64,000 nt of DNA from Chlamydia avium 10DC88 (GCF_000583875.1 NZ_CP006571.1:785416-849415); one strand, 5' to 3'; positions 7,575 to 17,704 are shown, counted from the stretch's first letter. The notes: generated from the letters alone by a model not told the origin. Numbers and translations: made by a program.

Positions 7575-8720
7575 TTATAAAACTTGAATATTACTTGTGA
7601 GAGGGATCAGTATTGCCAACATGATAATTCCAATAACCCCTCCCAATAGAACAAGAATTATCGGTTGGCACCATGTCGTTATCCATGCCAACGTCTTTTG
7701 AATATCCTCATTATAAATACGTGCTATATGTCCTAAAACATCAGCTAGATCTCCTGACTCCTCACCCAGAACAATCATTCCCAAAGCTAGCTTCGGCACC
7801 CAAGAGCATTTTGTTAATTCTTCACTTAGTGCACTTCCTTCAATAATAGCATGAATCACCTTCTTTAAATCATTACGCAAATTAGTATAGGGTACAGCAC
7901 CACATCCTAGCTCTAATCCTTCAATGAGAGTTCCCCCTCCACGAAGAATTACGGATACTACAGAACAAAACCTGCAAAAACCTACCTTAACAAAAAATCT
8001 TCTCAGCCAGGGGGCAGCAAACACCATATTTTCCAACTGTTGTTTCCAAAAAGGCTTTCGCCACAGGATCCCCAAACTGACTGAGATAGCCCCAAGACCT
8101 CCTAATAAAGAGAACTTGTTCTGACATACAAAATCACTTAATCTAAAAACTAAAGAAGTCAATGTATTGAGTTCTATACTTTCAAAAGTTTCCTTAAGAG
8201 ATGGGACGACTCCTGTTAGGAAAAAAAGAATCACAGCAAATGAAAATATTAACAAGACAACTGGATAACTCAGTGCTGCTATAAATTTTTTCCTTATTTG
8301 CTCGCGTTCTTCTAAAACAGCGATAATATTTTGCAAACACCCCTCTAAATTCCCTACACTTTCTCCAGCAAGGATGGCATTACGATAAAAATCATCAAAA
8401 ATATGAGGATATGCTGTCATAGCCTGAGACAACGATCCTCCCGAACGCAAAACTTCCATCAATGCTGTTAGTAATCCCGATATCTTTTGTCCTTGATATT
8501 GATCTCTTAAAGATACTAAGCTTTCGTACAGAGGCAATCCTGAACGCAACAAAAGAGATAGTTGTCTAGAGAAAATAATAAGTTCACTCGTCTTTATCCG
8601 TATTGTCTTTGGCTGAACTTCACATATAGTGAGTAATTGTACTTTTTTCTGAGCTAATTTTTCTCTAGCCTCACGAATATGAAGAGCTTCTATCCACCCC
8701 TGTTTTTTTTTCCTTTTCAT
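7575..8720 (-). CDS. gspF: Type II secretion inner-membrane platform protein GspF
   Basis: 381 residues of the GspF/PilC family. It holds two copies of the T2SF domain (roughly residues 45-165 and 245-370) and three transmembrane helices, near 153-175, 195-215 and 350-375. Recognisable motifs include FSRQLSLLLRSGLPLYESL and GGTLIEGLELG in the repeats, and ALGMIVLGEESGDLADVLGHIARIYNEDI before the last helix. It anchors the assembly ATPase GspE and the pseudopilus base. It lies 40 nt after gspE on the minus strand. Confidence 0.93.
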   Translation of the reverse strand: MKRKKKQGWIEALHIREAREKLAQKKVQLLTICEVQPKTIRIKTSELIIFSRQLSLLLRSGLPLYESLVSLRDQYQGQKISGLLTALMEVLRSGGSLSQAMTAYPHIFDDFYRNAILAGESVGNLEGCLQNIIAVLEEREQIRKKFIAALSYPVVLLIFSFAVILFFLTGVVPSLKETFESIELNTLTSLVFRLSDFVCQNKFSLLGGLGAISVSLGILWRKPFWKQQLENMVFAAPWLRRFFVKVGFCRFCSVVSVILRGGGTLIEGLELGCGAVPYTNLRNDLKKVIHAIIEGSALSEELTKCSWVPKLALGMIVLGEESGDLADVLGHIARIYNEDIQKTLAWITTWCQPIILVLLGGVIGIIMLAILIPLTSNIQVL

Positions 8721-8760
8721 TTAGGTAGGTGTAACGATACCGCGTCATGGCTTCCTCTCC

Positions 8761-10254
8761 CTAATCATACCGTTTGGTAACACGAAGGACTTCGGTTAGT
8801 GTTGTTTCTCCTGCCAAAACTAAGGACAAGCCATGTTCTAATAGTGAACAAAACCCCTGAGCTTCGGCACATGTCTTCAAAATATGATAGGGGCTATTTT
8901 TAGCTATTTCAGAACATAAAACAGCATCAGGACGTAAAAGTTCATAAATACCTCTCCGCCCCTTATACCCTGAATGAAAACATTGAGAACATCCCCGACC
9001 ACGATATAATATTGTCTGAGCATCCTTCCCCATGGTTTGTAAGAACATTCGTTCCTGTTCATCTGCATCATACTGTTCTCTACAGTGATGGCAGATTTTC
9101 CTAACTAACCTCTGAGCTATCACACCAACAAGTGTTGCTGAAAGTAGATAGGACTCCACCCCCATATCTAAGAGGCGAGGAATAGCTGAAATTGCATCAT
9201 TGGTATGTAAAGTACTAATAACGAGGTGTCCTGTGAGAGCAGCTTGAGTAGCAATTCCCGCAGTTTCTTGATCACGAATTTCTCCAACCATAAGTACGTC
9301 AGGATCTTGCCGTAATAAATGACGCAGACCACAAGCAAAAGATAAACCAATTTTAGGTTTGACAGCTATCTGCGCAATTTTCGCTAACTTATACTCCGGA
9401 GGATCTTCTATCGTCATGATATTAGTAAAGGGCCCCGATAAGTGTTGAATCACACTATATAGTGTAGTTGTTTTCCCGCTTCCTGTTGGTCCAGTGACCA
9501 AGAACATACCTTCAGGAGCAGAAATAACTTGTTTAAAAGAATCCTCAAGACTCTCGGGCATTTGCAACCCTGAAATATCTAAAATTACGTTTCTCTTATC
9601 TAAAATTCTAAGGACAACACGTTCTCCATAAATCACTGGAACCGTGCTCACTCGCATATCAATTTCTTGACCACCTATTTGAATTTTTATTCTTCCATCT
9701 TGAGGAAGACGATGTTCGGCAATATCCATCTTTGCCAGAACTTTAATGCGCATAATTAATGAGGAGCGCAGATGCGCAGGAGGAGATAAACGATCATGAA
9801 GAACACCATCAATACGGTATCGTATGCGTAGAGTATCTTCCAAAGGTTCAAAATGAATATCTGATGCGCGTTCTTCAATCGCTTCTTTTAAAATTAAATT
9901 TAAGAAGCGTACAACAGGAACGGCGTCCGTATTTTCTAAAAGATCTTCTTCCTCTGGAGGGGCCCCTGCCTCTGCCGGCATGGCAAGCAACATATCAGAA
10001 GCTTTCCCATCGAGATCAGAATATATCTTTTGTAGACGATGTAGTATGCTACTTTCATCTTTAAGGATAAAAACTACGGGTTTCTTGATTAATAGCTGTA
10101 CCTCGTCTTTTGCCATTAAAGAAGTTTCTTTAGTGTGAGCTATCACAACATGATCCTCGTGTTCTTCCCAAGGCAATAGGTAGTGTTTCTTTAAAAAACT
10201 ATAGGGAAGTTGGTCGAGAAGTTCTGAAGATAACTGAGGTTTATCGCCCATCAT
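8761..10254 (-). CDS. gspE: Type II secretion assembly ATPase GspE
   Basis: 497 residues of the GspE/PilB secretion ATPase family. It shows an N-terminal MshEN-like domain (1-100), then RASDIHFEP, Walker A GPTGSGKTTTLYS near 254-266, Walker B GLRHLLRQDPDVLMVGEIRD, and the His-box TGHLVISTLHTND. The metal-binding cysteine module CHHC...CSQC lies near 388-425. It overlaps the gspD stop by 14 nt. It hydrolyses ATP at the cytoplasmic face to drive pseudopilus assembly. Confidence 0.95.
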   Translation of the reverse strand: MMGDKPQLSSELLDQLPYSFLKKHYLLPWEEHEDHVVIAHTKETSLMAKDEVQLLIKKPVVFILKDESSILHRLQKIYSDLDGKASDMLLAMPAEAGAPPEEEDLLENTDAVPVVRFLNLILKEAIEERASDIHFEPLEDTLRIRYRIDGVLHDRLSPPAHLRSSLIMRIKVLAKMDIAEHRLPQDGRIKIQIGGQEIDMRVSTVPVIYGERVVLRILDKRNVILDISGLQMPESLEDSFKQVISAPEGMFLVTGPTGSGKTTTLYSVIQHLSGPFTNIMTIEDPPEYKLAKIAQIAVKPKIGLSFACGLRHLLRQDPDVLMVGEIRDQETAGIATQAALTGHLVISTLHTNDAISAIPRLLDMGVESYLLSATLVGVIAQRLVRKICHHCREQYDADEQERMFLQTMGKDAQTILYRGRGCSQCFHSGYKGRRGIYELLRPDAVLCSEIAKNSPYHILKTCAEAQGFCSLLEHGLSLVLAGETTLTEVLRVTKRYD

Positions 10255-12511
10255 ATTCGCAGCCCTCTAATCGAGATGCAGGCAAATCAACAGCAGAAAT
10301 CAAATCTAATTTTTTATACGCTGCTTTTGCAGCTTCTTCACTCGCAAACAATGCCTGACGAAATTCATCAATTTCTCCCGGACGTGATGCCAGAATAGCC
10401 TCTTCATGTCGTTCTTGTTGTTCAACGGGATTTTCCAATATCTTTGGTGTGATAAATACAAACATTTCTGTTTGACTATCCGAGGTTGCATTCATCCCAA
10501 ATAATTTTCCTATTCCAGGAATTTCTCCAAGGAAAGGGATACTATCTTGTGAGTCGGAAACATGTTTACAGCGCAATCCTCCAATAATTACTGTCTCCCC
10601 ATCAGCTATACGAACTTTATTCGTGATATTTCTCCGTGTAACATTAGGATTATCTCCCGGTGCTTTTCCTGTGGTATCGAAAGTAATATCCGTTTCTAAG
10701 GAGATATAATTCTTCCCATCTTCTTCTCCAATATTAATAACGGGGAGCATCTTAATCATAATACCGTATTGTGCGCGGTTATATTGAATTTTTCCATTCT
10801 CTGTAGCAACTGCTATGGACATCTCTTCAACAATAGCAATTTTTGCTGGCGTTTGATTTACAGTAATAACAGAGGGACTGGCATTAATGCGCACATCCTC
10901 TTGAGCCATTAAAAATTGATATGCTAGATCATAACTAGGGACTATCGAACTACCGGTATTCCCCTTAAATAAAAACTCTAAAATCCCAGCATTGGTCCAT
11001 GATACAGAAGAAACTGTCTTCTTACAGACTTCTTCACCAAGCCGTAGAAGATTAAGCCCTGACTTATGCTGATTTGAAAGTTTCCTTTCAAATAACAACA
11101 CTTCTATGCGAACCATCTTTTTAGGAACATCGAGTTTCTTTAATAACATCTTGATCCTAGATAATGCTTCTCTTTCGACAACCATAATCAATGTTCCGGT
11201 CTTCGAATCTGCAATGAAGTTACCGTATTTAATGGAGCCTTCTTTAGCTGTCATCCCTGTTGAGGTATCAATATGCGCAGAAGTTTTAGAATCTCCTATA
11301 ACTGTAGAATCTGATAGAGCAGAGTTCCCCTCCCTTCCTGAAAAAACATCGTGAACTTGAGATAATAAAGAGGCTAGCTCTTGAGGATCAGAATGCTTTA
11401 CGTTGTACCAAAATACAGTCTTATCCGTAGGATTCTCTATACTTTCTTCCAGATCTCTAATTAAATCGATTGCTTGATGTACTAAAGCTGCTGTTCCACT
11501 TAGAAATAGTGATCTCCCGTGGTACTGTAGGGGAACTACTTTCAAGCCACCACTATGATTATCCTTATCGTTTTCTTGAACCATATCCTCTCTAAACGCT
11601 GCCTTAAGAATAGAAATCATTTCCGCAGCATCTATCTTAACTAGAGGAACGATACGATATTCCTGACGAGCACTATCTGACTGAACAAACTCATAAATTT
11701 TAAGTAGTTCGCTAATCTCACCGACGGGGCCGAAAATCCATAATTTCCCCCCAAAAATATCTATTTGTACCGTATCTGTATTTATACATTTCTTTAAAAT
11801 ATGTTGATCAGCATGAACATCAATATTCTTCGAGGTAATCACATAGCCAATATGTGACGTAGGAGGAAGTGAATCCAAATCTTTTCTAGAGGAAAAAACA
11901 CCGACAACTCCGTATCCTTCCTTACGTGTGGTGTACAGTTCTTTGATCCAGGGGCCGACTTTACGAATGCCTATACCGAGTCGTGATAACAATTGTTCTA
12001 GGCACTCCTGAAATCCCTCTTTAGGGATGGTAAATCGAGAAAGTGCGGAAATTTTAATCATCCCGATATCTTGAGGAACAAGATATATAACGTTATCTTC
12101 TCCATAATCAGCAACTAAATTATAAATAGTTGCCTCAGGGTGGTGCCATAGCGCATAATCTTCGGGATTATTTCCTCTTTCTCGAATCTCTGCAGCCCAT
12201 AGAGTTTCTATTTCCTGAATTTGTTCTTTTACCTGTTTAATCTGTTGTCGTAATGTTTGCCATTTCTCTTCGTCATCACATCCTGCAGCACGTAGAGCAG
12301 TTCCTTCTTCATACAGGCCCTGCAAACGTAAATTCAATTCCTTCATACTTACGTTAAACGAAGCTAATCCCGCTATTTTATCAGAGCAGCCATCTAAAGA
12401 CTCAAGAGAAGCCACTTTCTCAGAAATGGTCAATGCGATACCGAAGGGACACCAAAACATCCCCCCTGACAATCCCAAAAGATAAACTAAAGGACTCCGA
12501 AATAAGCGCAT
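10241..12511 (-). CDS. gspD: Type II secretion outer-membrane secretin GspD
   Basis: 756 residues. An N-terminal signal sequence (SPLVYLLGLSGGMFWCPFG) is followed by a Chlamydia-type extension with a short coiled coil (about 50-105). N-domain repeats follow (EYRIVPLVKIDAAEMISIL and FWYNVKHSDPQELASLL). The C-terminal secretin domain includes INASPSVITVNQTPAKIAIVE and the family signature VRIADGETVIIGGL...SIPFLGEIPGIGKLF. The secretin forms the outer-membrane channel of the T2SS. The gene starts exactly after the stop of the CT573-like gene (adjacent coordinates), so the two are co-translated. Confidence 0.94.
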   Translation of the reverse strand: MRLFRSPLVYLLGLSGGMFWCPFGIALTISEKVASLESLDGCSDKIAGLASFNVSMKELNLRLQGLYEEGTALRAAGCDDEEKWQTLRQQIKQVKEQIQEIETLWAAEIRERGNNPEDYALWHHPEATIYNLVADYGEDNVIYLVPQDIGMIKISALSRFTIPKEGFQECLEQLLSRLGIGIRKVGPWIKELYTTRKEGYGVVGVFSSRKDLDSLPPTSHIGYVITSKNIDVHADQHILKKCINTDTVQIDIFGGKLWIFGPVGEISELLKIYEFVQSDSARQEYRIVPLVKIDAAEMISILKAAFREDMVQENDKDNHSGGLKVVPLQYHGRSLFLSGTAALVHQAIDLIRDLEESIENPTDKTVFWYNVKHSDPQELASLLSQVHDVFSGREGNSALSDSTVIGDSKTSAHIDTSTGMTAKEGSIKYGNFIADSKTGTLIMVVEREALSRIKMLLKKLDVPKKMVRIEVLLFERKLSNQHKSGLNLLRLGEEVCKKTVSSVSWTNAGILEFLFKGNTGSSIVPSYDLAYQFLMAQEDVRINASPSVITVNQTPAKIAIVEEMSIAVATENGKIQYNRAQYGIMIKMLPVINIGEEDGKNYISLETDITFDTTGKAPGDNPNVTRRNITNKVRIADGETVIIGGLRCKHVSDSQDSIPFLGEIPGIGKLFGMNATSDSQTEMFVFITPKILENPVEQQERHEEAILASRPGEIDEFRQALFASEEAAKAAYKKLDLISAVDLPASRLEGCEYDGR

Positions 12512-13831
12512 CTATGCCCCTCCATTACGATTTGTTCCCTCACCATTAGATAATAATGGTTTCGTCAGAGATACTTCTTCTTTTGCTCCTGTACCAGCTA
12601 CACAATCAAAACCTTGCTTCAATGGCAAAGTCACTGTCTCAACCAAAGTCCTTTGTGCATTAAACATATGAGCTCGAAATACGAACCCTCTTGAGTCTTT
12701 CTCTAACTTATCAAAAATCAATAGGGGCCCATAAATCCGACCCGACAGGTAAGCTTCCAGCTGCTCTTTTCTCACAATCTTTTCCCATCCTGTGTCTGAA
12801 TGAATCACCCAATCATCAGGAGAAAGAATCAATCTCTGGCCATTAGCATGTATAATGGGACGGGACCAGGAACGCATTCCTACAAACTCAAATTCCTTAA
12901 GAATCTCTGCTATTTCCATGGGGGAACTAGCTATTTTAACTAAATTAAAGGCTTGATGTGCTGTTCCTCCTACATTCCAAATCTCGATCAGCATCGTCTT
13001 CTCATCAACCTTTTTTACTTCTAGCAGGGGCACTTGAGAGCTATCTCCTTGAAATGCTCCGCATGTCTGCCAGCAATTCCCGTCCCAAAGTAAAATATCC
13101 CCTACAGCAAGATAACGACTATAATTTTCATTGGACAAGGAAACAAAATCTACCCTCTCCTTATTTGCTATATCCGCATAAGCAGCACCACCGTGCATCA
13201 ATAAAAACTTATCTACTCCGACACGACGCATCTTCTGCTTTACAGGAAAGCTTGCATCCACACGGATTCCGCCTATCTCCCAAGATTCTAATCCCCGAGA
13301 TAGGGTAGATAAAAGTAGTGTCTCCCTCTCTTTGGGGAGGACTATCATTTCTTTATTCACTCCTAGCAACCGTACTTTTACTTCTATACGGTTATCCGCA
13401 TTCAAAGGGCGGCACTCTAGCCATAAATCTGTGGGCTGCCCCTTAGGGCTAAAAATAAATCCCCCTCCCTGATCAGGGGGAAGGGCCTGCAAATAGACTT
13501 TTTCATTCGCACAGGCTACATAACGATCTTTTGAGGATGCTAGTTCTAGAAAAAACTTCCCTCCGAAAGCATCGGGACGATTATTACTGCCTAAAAAAAT
13601 AACTTCCTGTCTAAGATCAGGTAATTTCTCTTGGAGATCAGGAAAATCTAACACCCAAATTCCTGAGGTAATATCTCGAGATTTGGGGAACATAGCACGC
13701 GCGTTCTTAGTTTCATCGTATTGCAAAGAAAGGCTGTATATGCTTTCCAAGAAACGAGGAGAGCCCCACACCATTAAAAAAAAGGCTATAATACTTATAA
13801 GGCTATATCCTATTGAAAAAAGCTGGTGCAT
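12512..13831 (-). CDS. Bitopic membrane protein upstream of gspD, GspC position (CT573-like)
   Basis: 439 residues: one N-terminal transmembrane helix (about 8-26), then a long predicted periplasmic part rich in beta strands, with no recognised domain. It is the first gene of the T2SS operon, immediately before gspD, which is the standard place of gspC. Its topology (short cytoplasmic end, one helix, periplasmic domain) matches GspC, the linker between the inner-membrane platform and the secretin. I do not see a clear HR or PDZ domain, and it is larger than typical GspC, so functional equivalence is inferred from position and topology. Confidence 0.8.
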   Translation of the reverse strand: MHQLFSIGYSLISIIAFFLMVWGSPRFLESIYSLSLQYDETKNARAMFPKSRDITSGIWVLDFPDLQEKLPDLRQEVIFLGSNNRPDAFGGKFFLELASSKDRYVACANEKVYLQALPPDQGGGFIFSPKGQPTDLWLECRPLNADNRIEVKVRLLGVNKEMIVLPKERETLLLSTLSRGLESWEIGGIRVDASFPVKQKMRRVGVDKFLLMHGGAAYADIANKERVDFVSLSNENYSRYLAVGDILLWDGNCWQTCGAFQGDSSQVPLLEVKKVDEKTMLIEIWNVGGTAHQAFNLVKIASSPMEIAEILKEFEFVGMRSWSRPIIHANGQRLILSPDDWVIHSDTGWEKIVRKEQLEAYLSGRIYGPLLIFDKLEKDSRGFVFRAHMFNAQRTLVETVTLPLKQGFDCVAGTGAKEEVSLTKPLLSNGEGTNRNGGA

Positions 13832-13858
13832 AGTAGGAACAAATAAAAATAAAGTTAT

Positions 13859-13887
13859 AAGATATCCAAATGGTGAAAAAAAATCAA
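13859..13887 (-). promoter_or_regulatory. Possible sigma-66/70-type promoter of the T2SS operon
   Basis: On the minus strand TTGATT (13887-13882) is separated by 17 nt from TATCTT (13864-13859), 28 nt before the CT573-like start. Both hexamers match 4 of 6 consensus bases; the surroundings are very AT-rich, so this is tentative. Confidence 0.3.
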
Positions 13888-13949
13888 TTTATACAAACTA
13901 AAAGAAAAAATGTTTAACAATAAAAAAACTAAATTCAAAATAAGTGCTT

Positions 13950-15029
13950 TTATAAATAAATAAGCTCATTAGATACTGGCCGATTGGTTAAGTTAAAATT
14001 CTTTTTACCATCTATAAGCACTGTATCCTCTATTCGTATGCCTCCTATACCAGGGAAATACACTCCAGGCTCCACGGTAACTGTCATTCCTGTCTCTAAA
14101 GTAGATTCACCCCCCTTGGAAGATAGAGTGGGATACTCATGAATATTTCTACCCACACCATGACCAACACCGTGGCAAAAATACTGTTCCAAACCAGCAT
14201 CTTTTAATACACGGACAGCTGCCTCATGAACATCTACACAACGAGAACCTTCTTGACATAGCTGTATGGCTGCTTTTTGAGCTTCAACCACAACAGAATA
14301 ACTTTCTACTAAGCAAGGGTCTGGCAGTCCCCATGCCACTGTGCGTGACATATCAGAACAATAACCTTGATATAAAACACCAATATCAATGAGCACTATA
14401 TCGCCTTTGCGTAAAGTACGTTCTGTTGGCACAGCATGGGGAAATGCCGCATGTTCCCCAAAAGCAATAATCGGAGAAAAAGCAAGGCCTTCGGCGCCAG
14501 CTTTTGCCCAAAATATGCGCAACAAACGAACAACCTCTTTCTCTGAAATCCCCTCCTGTAAAATAGAAAGCACAAAGTCATATCCTTCTGCCCCTAAGGC
14601 GGCAGCTAGACGCATTTTTTCTATTTCATCATCCGACTTACGACTACGCAATTTTTCAGAAAATAAGGCAAGAGGCTTCCAAGAGAAGGAAGAAGACGCT
14701 TTTTGTCTCTCTACATATTTATGATACGAAGTATGAAGACTATCGAATCCTATAGTATGATATGTCGTCCCTTTGAGATAAGAAATGAGACGAGCAGTTG
14801 TATCTCCGTCACAAAAGATTAACGTAGCACCTTGAACATTTGCATAGATATCTTTATCCATGCGGTAAATAAAAAATACAACCTCATCTCGTCCAATTAG
14901 AAGGGTGCCCGTATTTGCCTGATCATCAAGAAAATAAGCAATATCTTCGTTTCTTTCTACAATGAGTGCATCTACAGAATAGCAAGACAGTGTAGCCTGT
15001 GCCTTCCGAATTCGTTCTTGAAACATCAT
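13950..15029 (-). CDS. pepP: Xaa-Pro aminopeptidase (M24B)
   Basis: 359 residues. There is an N-terminal creatinase-like domain (about 1-130) and a C-terminal pita-bread metallopeptidase fold. Metal ligands are visible in order: two Asp in VLIDIGVLYQGYCSDMSRT, His in CHGVGHGVGRNIHEYP, Glu in VTVEPGVYFPG and Glu in IRIEDTVLI. The enzyme removes N-terminal residues preceding proline in the cytoplasm. The start overlaps the mutL stop (ATGA-type overlap of 4 nt), so the two genes are co-transcribed in the order mutL-pepP. The alternative Met2 start cannot be excluded. Confidence 0.93.
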   Translation of the reverse strand: MMFQERIRKAQATLSCYSVDALIVERNEDIAYFLDDQANTGTLLIGRDEVVFFIYRMDKDIYANVQGATLIFCDGDTTARLISYLKGTTYHTIGFDSLHTSYHKYVERQKASSSFSWKPLALFSEKLRSRKSDDEIEKMRLAAALGAEGYDFVLSILQEGISEKEVVRLLRIFWAKAGAEGLAFSPIIAFGEHAAFPHAVPTERTLRKGDIVLIDIGVLYQGYCSDMSRTVAWGLPDPCLVESYSVVVEAQKAAIQLCQEGSRCVDVHEAAVRVLKDAGLEQYFCHGVGHGVGRNIHEYPTLSSKGGESTLETGMTVTVEPGVYFPGIGGIRIEDTVLIDGKKNFNLTNRPVSNELIYL

Positions 15030-16762
15030 CCTCTCTCCTTAATGAAATCCTCGTCTACAATTAACCGACGCATTAGCGAACCATCAAATGCCCTTTCTGG
15101 CTTCCCTAGCTCCCAAAAAAAAGATAACCAAGAAACATCGAACTCTGGCCTGGACTTACAAAACATTGTTTGAGCCAGGGTTTCTTTAATTAAAAGTGAG
15201 ATGGTTGTCTTATCGATTTTTTTCTTTCCTTCAGCAGACAAATAAAGTAACCATGTCTTTAATTCTTCATCACATATCAACGTGGGGGCACTGTCAATGA
15301 AGAATAAGGAAGGGCCCATTTGAGAGATTCCTATACCTAAGCGCTTCAATTCCTCCATATGAGAAACAAGAAAAGCTCCTTCTTGAGAAGTTACTTCTAA
15401 ACATATAGGAATTAAAAAACTCTGTGTTTCATATGTACAATCCTGTTCACCCAATAAGGAAAGGTAAAATAAATGCTTCCTAACAGCATTTACAAAGACT
15501 ACATGTACTCCTTCATAATCTTCTGCAAGGATCACTTTACCTAAAGAAGTAAGAAACCTTACCGAAGATTCTTCTCTTCCCCACGGCATATGTATTTGCC
15601 TTTCCTGTGTAGGAAGAAGCATAGGAGACTTAGGTAACATAGAATCATTTACAAAAGCATTTTGTGGTAACGACACATTCCGTATATCTTCAACAAAGCG
15701 CAACTCTTGTTTCTGATTAGTTTCTGGGAAAGTAGGGACAGAATGAGAGGAACAAATAGAGTTTCCTTGTGATCTGGCTAAGGCATCTCTAATTGACTCT
15801 AAAATAAACTCTCCTACACTATCTTCTTTTAGGAGACGTACTTCTGTTTTCTGAGGATGAACATTAAAATCACACCAATGGGAAGGAAGATACAGCTTTA
15901 AAACAAACACAGGATATCTTTGAGGAGGGAGAAGTAGGGTATAAGCCTCACCAACCTTCTTAGATATGAAAATAGAGTCTACGGGACGATCATTAATAAA
16001 AACCCTTTGCCCTTGACGCGTGGGACGATGAAAATCAGGAAGCCCTAAAAATCCAGAAATACGTAAGGAGCCAGAACGCTTGTCTACATCTAGGGCAGAT
16101 CGCATAAAACTATCACCCATAACAAAAGCAACACGTTCAGAGAATTCCCAATGTTTATGAATATAAAATTCCTGTTGCTTTTCACTAATCCAGGACCAAC
16201 CTACTCCTTCCATAGATAAGATTCGATTCTCTAAAAGCCTACGTATAGCTAAATGATCAGCCTGAGGGCTCTTCTGAAAACCACGACGTACAGGAACATT
16301 GTAAAACAAAGAATCTACTGTAATTGTGGTGCCTCGTTGCCTAGGGGAACTCTCAGACGTCAGAATCTCTCCTCCACGAACAACAGTACGCGATCCTCTT
16401 CCAGAACCAGAACAAGAAAGAATTTCCATTTTAGCAACCGCTGCAATTGCAGAAAGGGCCTCTCCACGAAAACCAAAGCTCAATAGAGAAAAAATATCGG
16501 AAAATGCAGCTATCTTTGAAGTGGCATGACGACGAATAGCCCAAGGAATATCCTCGGGATCCATTCCACAACCATTATCTTTAACAACAATACGTCCTTG
16601 TCCACTTCCTAAAGTTTCAATATCAATTTCATCAGCTTTTGCATCTAAAGAATTTTCTACCAACTCCTTAACAACAGAAACAGCACTTTCAATTACTTCT
16701 CCAGCTGCTATTTGATTAATTGTGACAGTGTCAAGCAATTGAATACGATTCCCTGAGGACAT
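15026..16762 (-). CDS. mutL: DNA mismatch repair protein MutL
   Basis: 578 residues from ATG 16762, chosen because MSSGNRIQLLD matches the usual chlamydial MutL N-terminus; an in-frame ATG at 16792 would add 10 residues. GHKL ATPase motifs are present: NQIAAGEVIESAVSVVKELVENSLDA, KDNGCGMDPEDIPWAIRRHATSKI (split motif) and SLLSFGFRGEALSAIAAVA. The MutL DFNVHPQKTEVR motif follows at the end of the N-terminal domain. The C-terminal dimerisation domain is diverged and I see no DQHA(X)2E(X)4E endonuclease motif. It acts with MutS in mismatch repair. It is divergent from the T3SS translocator operon. Confidence 0.94.
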   Translation of the reverse strand: MSSGNRIQLLDTVTINQIAAGEVIESAVSVVKELVENSLDAKADEIDIETLGSGQGRIVVKDNGCGMDPEDIPWAIRRHATSKIAAFSDIFSLLSFGFRGEALSAIAAVAKMEILSCSGSGRGSRTVVRGGEILTSESSPRQRGTTITVDSLFYNVPVRRGFQKSPQADHLAIRRLLENRILSMEGVGWSWISEKQQEFYIHKHWEFSERVAFVMGDSFMRSALDVDKRSGSLRISGFLGLPDFHRPTRQGQRVFINDRPVDSIFISKKVGEAYTLLLPPQRYPVFVLKLYLPSHWCDFNVHPQKTEVRLLKEDSVGEFILESIRDALARSQGNSICSSHSVPTFPETNQKQELRFVEDIRNVSLPQNAFVNDSMLPKSPMLLPTQERQIHMPWGREESSVRFLTSLGKVILAEDYEGVHVVFVNAVRKHLFYLSLLGEQDCTYETQSFLIPICLEVTSQEGAFLVSHMEELKRLGIGISQMGPSLFFIDSAPTLICDEELKTWLLYLSAEGKKKIDKTTISLLIKETLAQTMFCKSRPEFDVSWLSFFWELGKPERAFDGSLMRRLIVDEDFIKERG

Positions 16763-16918
16763 AGTGCTACTACCATAAAAGCTATTGCGCACGTCGAAGT
16801 TAAAATACTGTTAAACTAATGTCAAGAAACCTAATTCTATGAATTAAAAGAATCTAAATACAAGTGATTTACGACATAATTATCATACTTAAACTAAGAT
16901 AAAATAATAAAAAATAAC

Positions 16919-16947
16919 TTGTTTTGCGAATTAGTTAATTTTAAAAT
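16919..16947 (+). promoter_or_regulatory. Possible promoter of the lcrH1-copB-copD operon
   Basis: TTGTTT (16919-16924), a 17-nt spacer and TAAAAT (16942-16947) lie 37 nt before the chaperone start, within a very AT-rich divergent intergenic region. AGGA at 16971-16974 is the ribosome site. The call is tentative because of the base composition. Confidence 0.4.
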
Positions 16948-16984
16948 TAAATTTATAATTTAAATAATTTTAGGAATTATATTA

Positions 16985-17677
16985 ATGAGCAAGCCTACCT
17001 CTAATAATTCTAATAAGCCATCTGCGTCATTTAATAAAAAAACGCGTAGCCGACTTGCGGAACTGGCTGCACAAAAGAAGGCGAAAGCTGACGATTTAGA
17101 ACAAAAATATCCTCTCCCCACAGAAGAAGAAGCAAAAGCTGCTCTCACAAACATTCTACAGGGATTAGGGAACGGATTGACTCTTCAACAAATTCTAGGC
17201 TTATCTGATGTTCTATTGGAGGAAATCTATACAATAGCCTATAGCTTCTATTCCCAAGGGAAGTACAACGAAGCAGTTGGACTATTCCAAATTCTTACCG
17301 CTTCCAAACCTCAATGTTACAAATATATTCTAGGTTTAAGCTCATGCTATCATCAACTCCAGCTTTACAATGAAGCTGCTTTCGGCTTTTTCCTTGCGTT
17401 TGATGTTGAGCCTGAAAATCCCATTCCTCCCTACTACATCGCAGACAGCTTAATGAAATTAGAACAACCAGAAGAGTCAAAGAACTTCTTAGACATTACC
17501 ATGGATATCTGTGCAAACAAACCGGAGTACCGTGTGCTCAAAGAACGCTGCAATATCATGAAAGAATCTCTGAAAAACATGCTTAAAGCAGACGATAATA
17601 CCAACAATAAGAAAAAGGCCCCAGCAAAAGCTAAAGCTTCTGGATCCGGGAAAAAGAAGTCTAGTAAGAAACGATAA
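16985..17677 (+). CDS. lcrH_1: Type III secretion class II chaperone, LcrH/SycD type (CT576-like)
   Basis: 230 residues, longer than typical SycD (~165) because of a Ser/Lys-rich basic tail of about 40 residues and an N-terminal Ser/Asn/Lys extension. The middle holds three TPR motifs (about 90-195; e.g. YSQGKYNEAVGLFQILTASK, YNEAAFGFFLAFDVEPENPI). SycD/LcrH chaperones bind hydrophobic translocators, and the CopB and CopD genes follow directly, so these are the expected clients. It is the first gene of the operon lcrH_1-CT577-copB-copD. Confidence 0.92.
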   Translation: MSKPTSNNSNKPSASFNKKTRSRLAELAAQKKAKADDLEQKYPLPTEEEAKAALTNILQGLGNGLTLQQILGLSDVLLEEIYTIAYSFYSQGKYNEAVGLFQILTASKPQCYKYILGLSSCYHQLQLYNEAAFGFFLAFDVEPENPIPPYYIADSLMKLEQPEESKNFLDITMDICANKPEYRVLKERCNIMKESLKNMLKADDNTNNKKKAPAKAKASGSGKKKSSKKR

Positions 17678-17704
17678 TCCCATTAAGGTTGTGGAGAAGA
17701 AATA

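Noticed and set aside
16793..16984. Search for a CIRCE, T-box or riboswitch in AT-rich gaps, including those before thrS, trpS and lcrH_1
   Set aside because: No conserved core such as a T-box TGGNACC or a CIRCE arm was found; only simple promoter-like hexamers.
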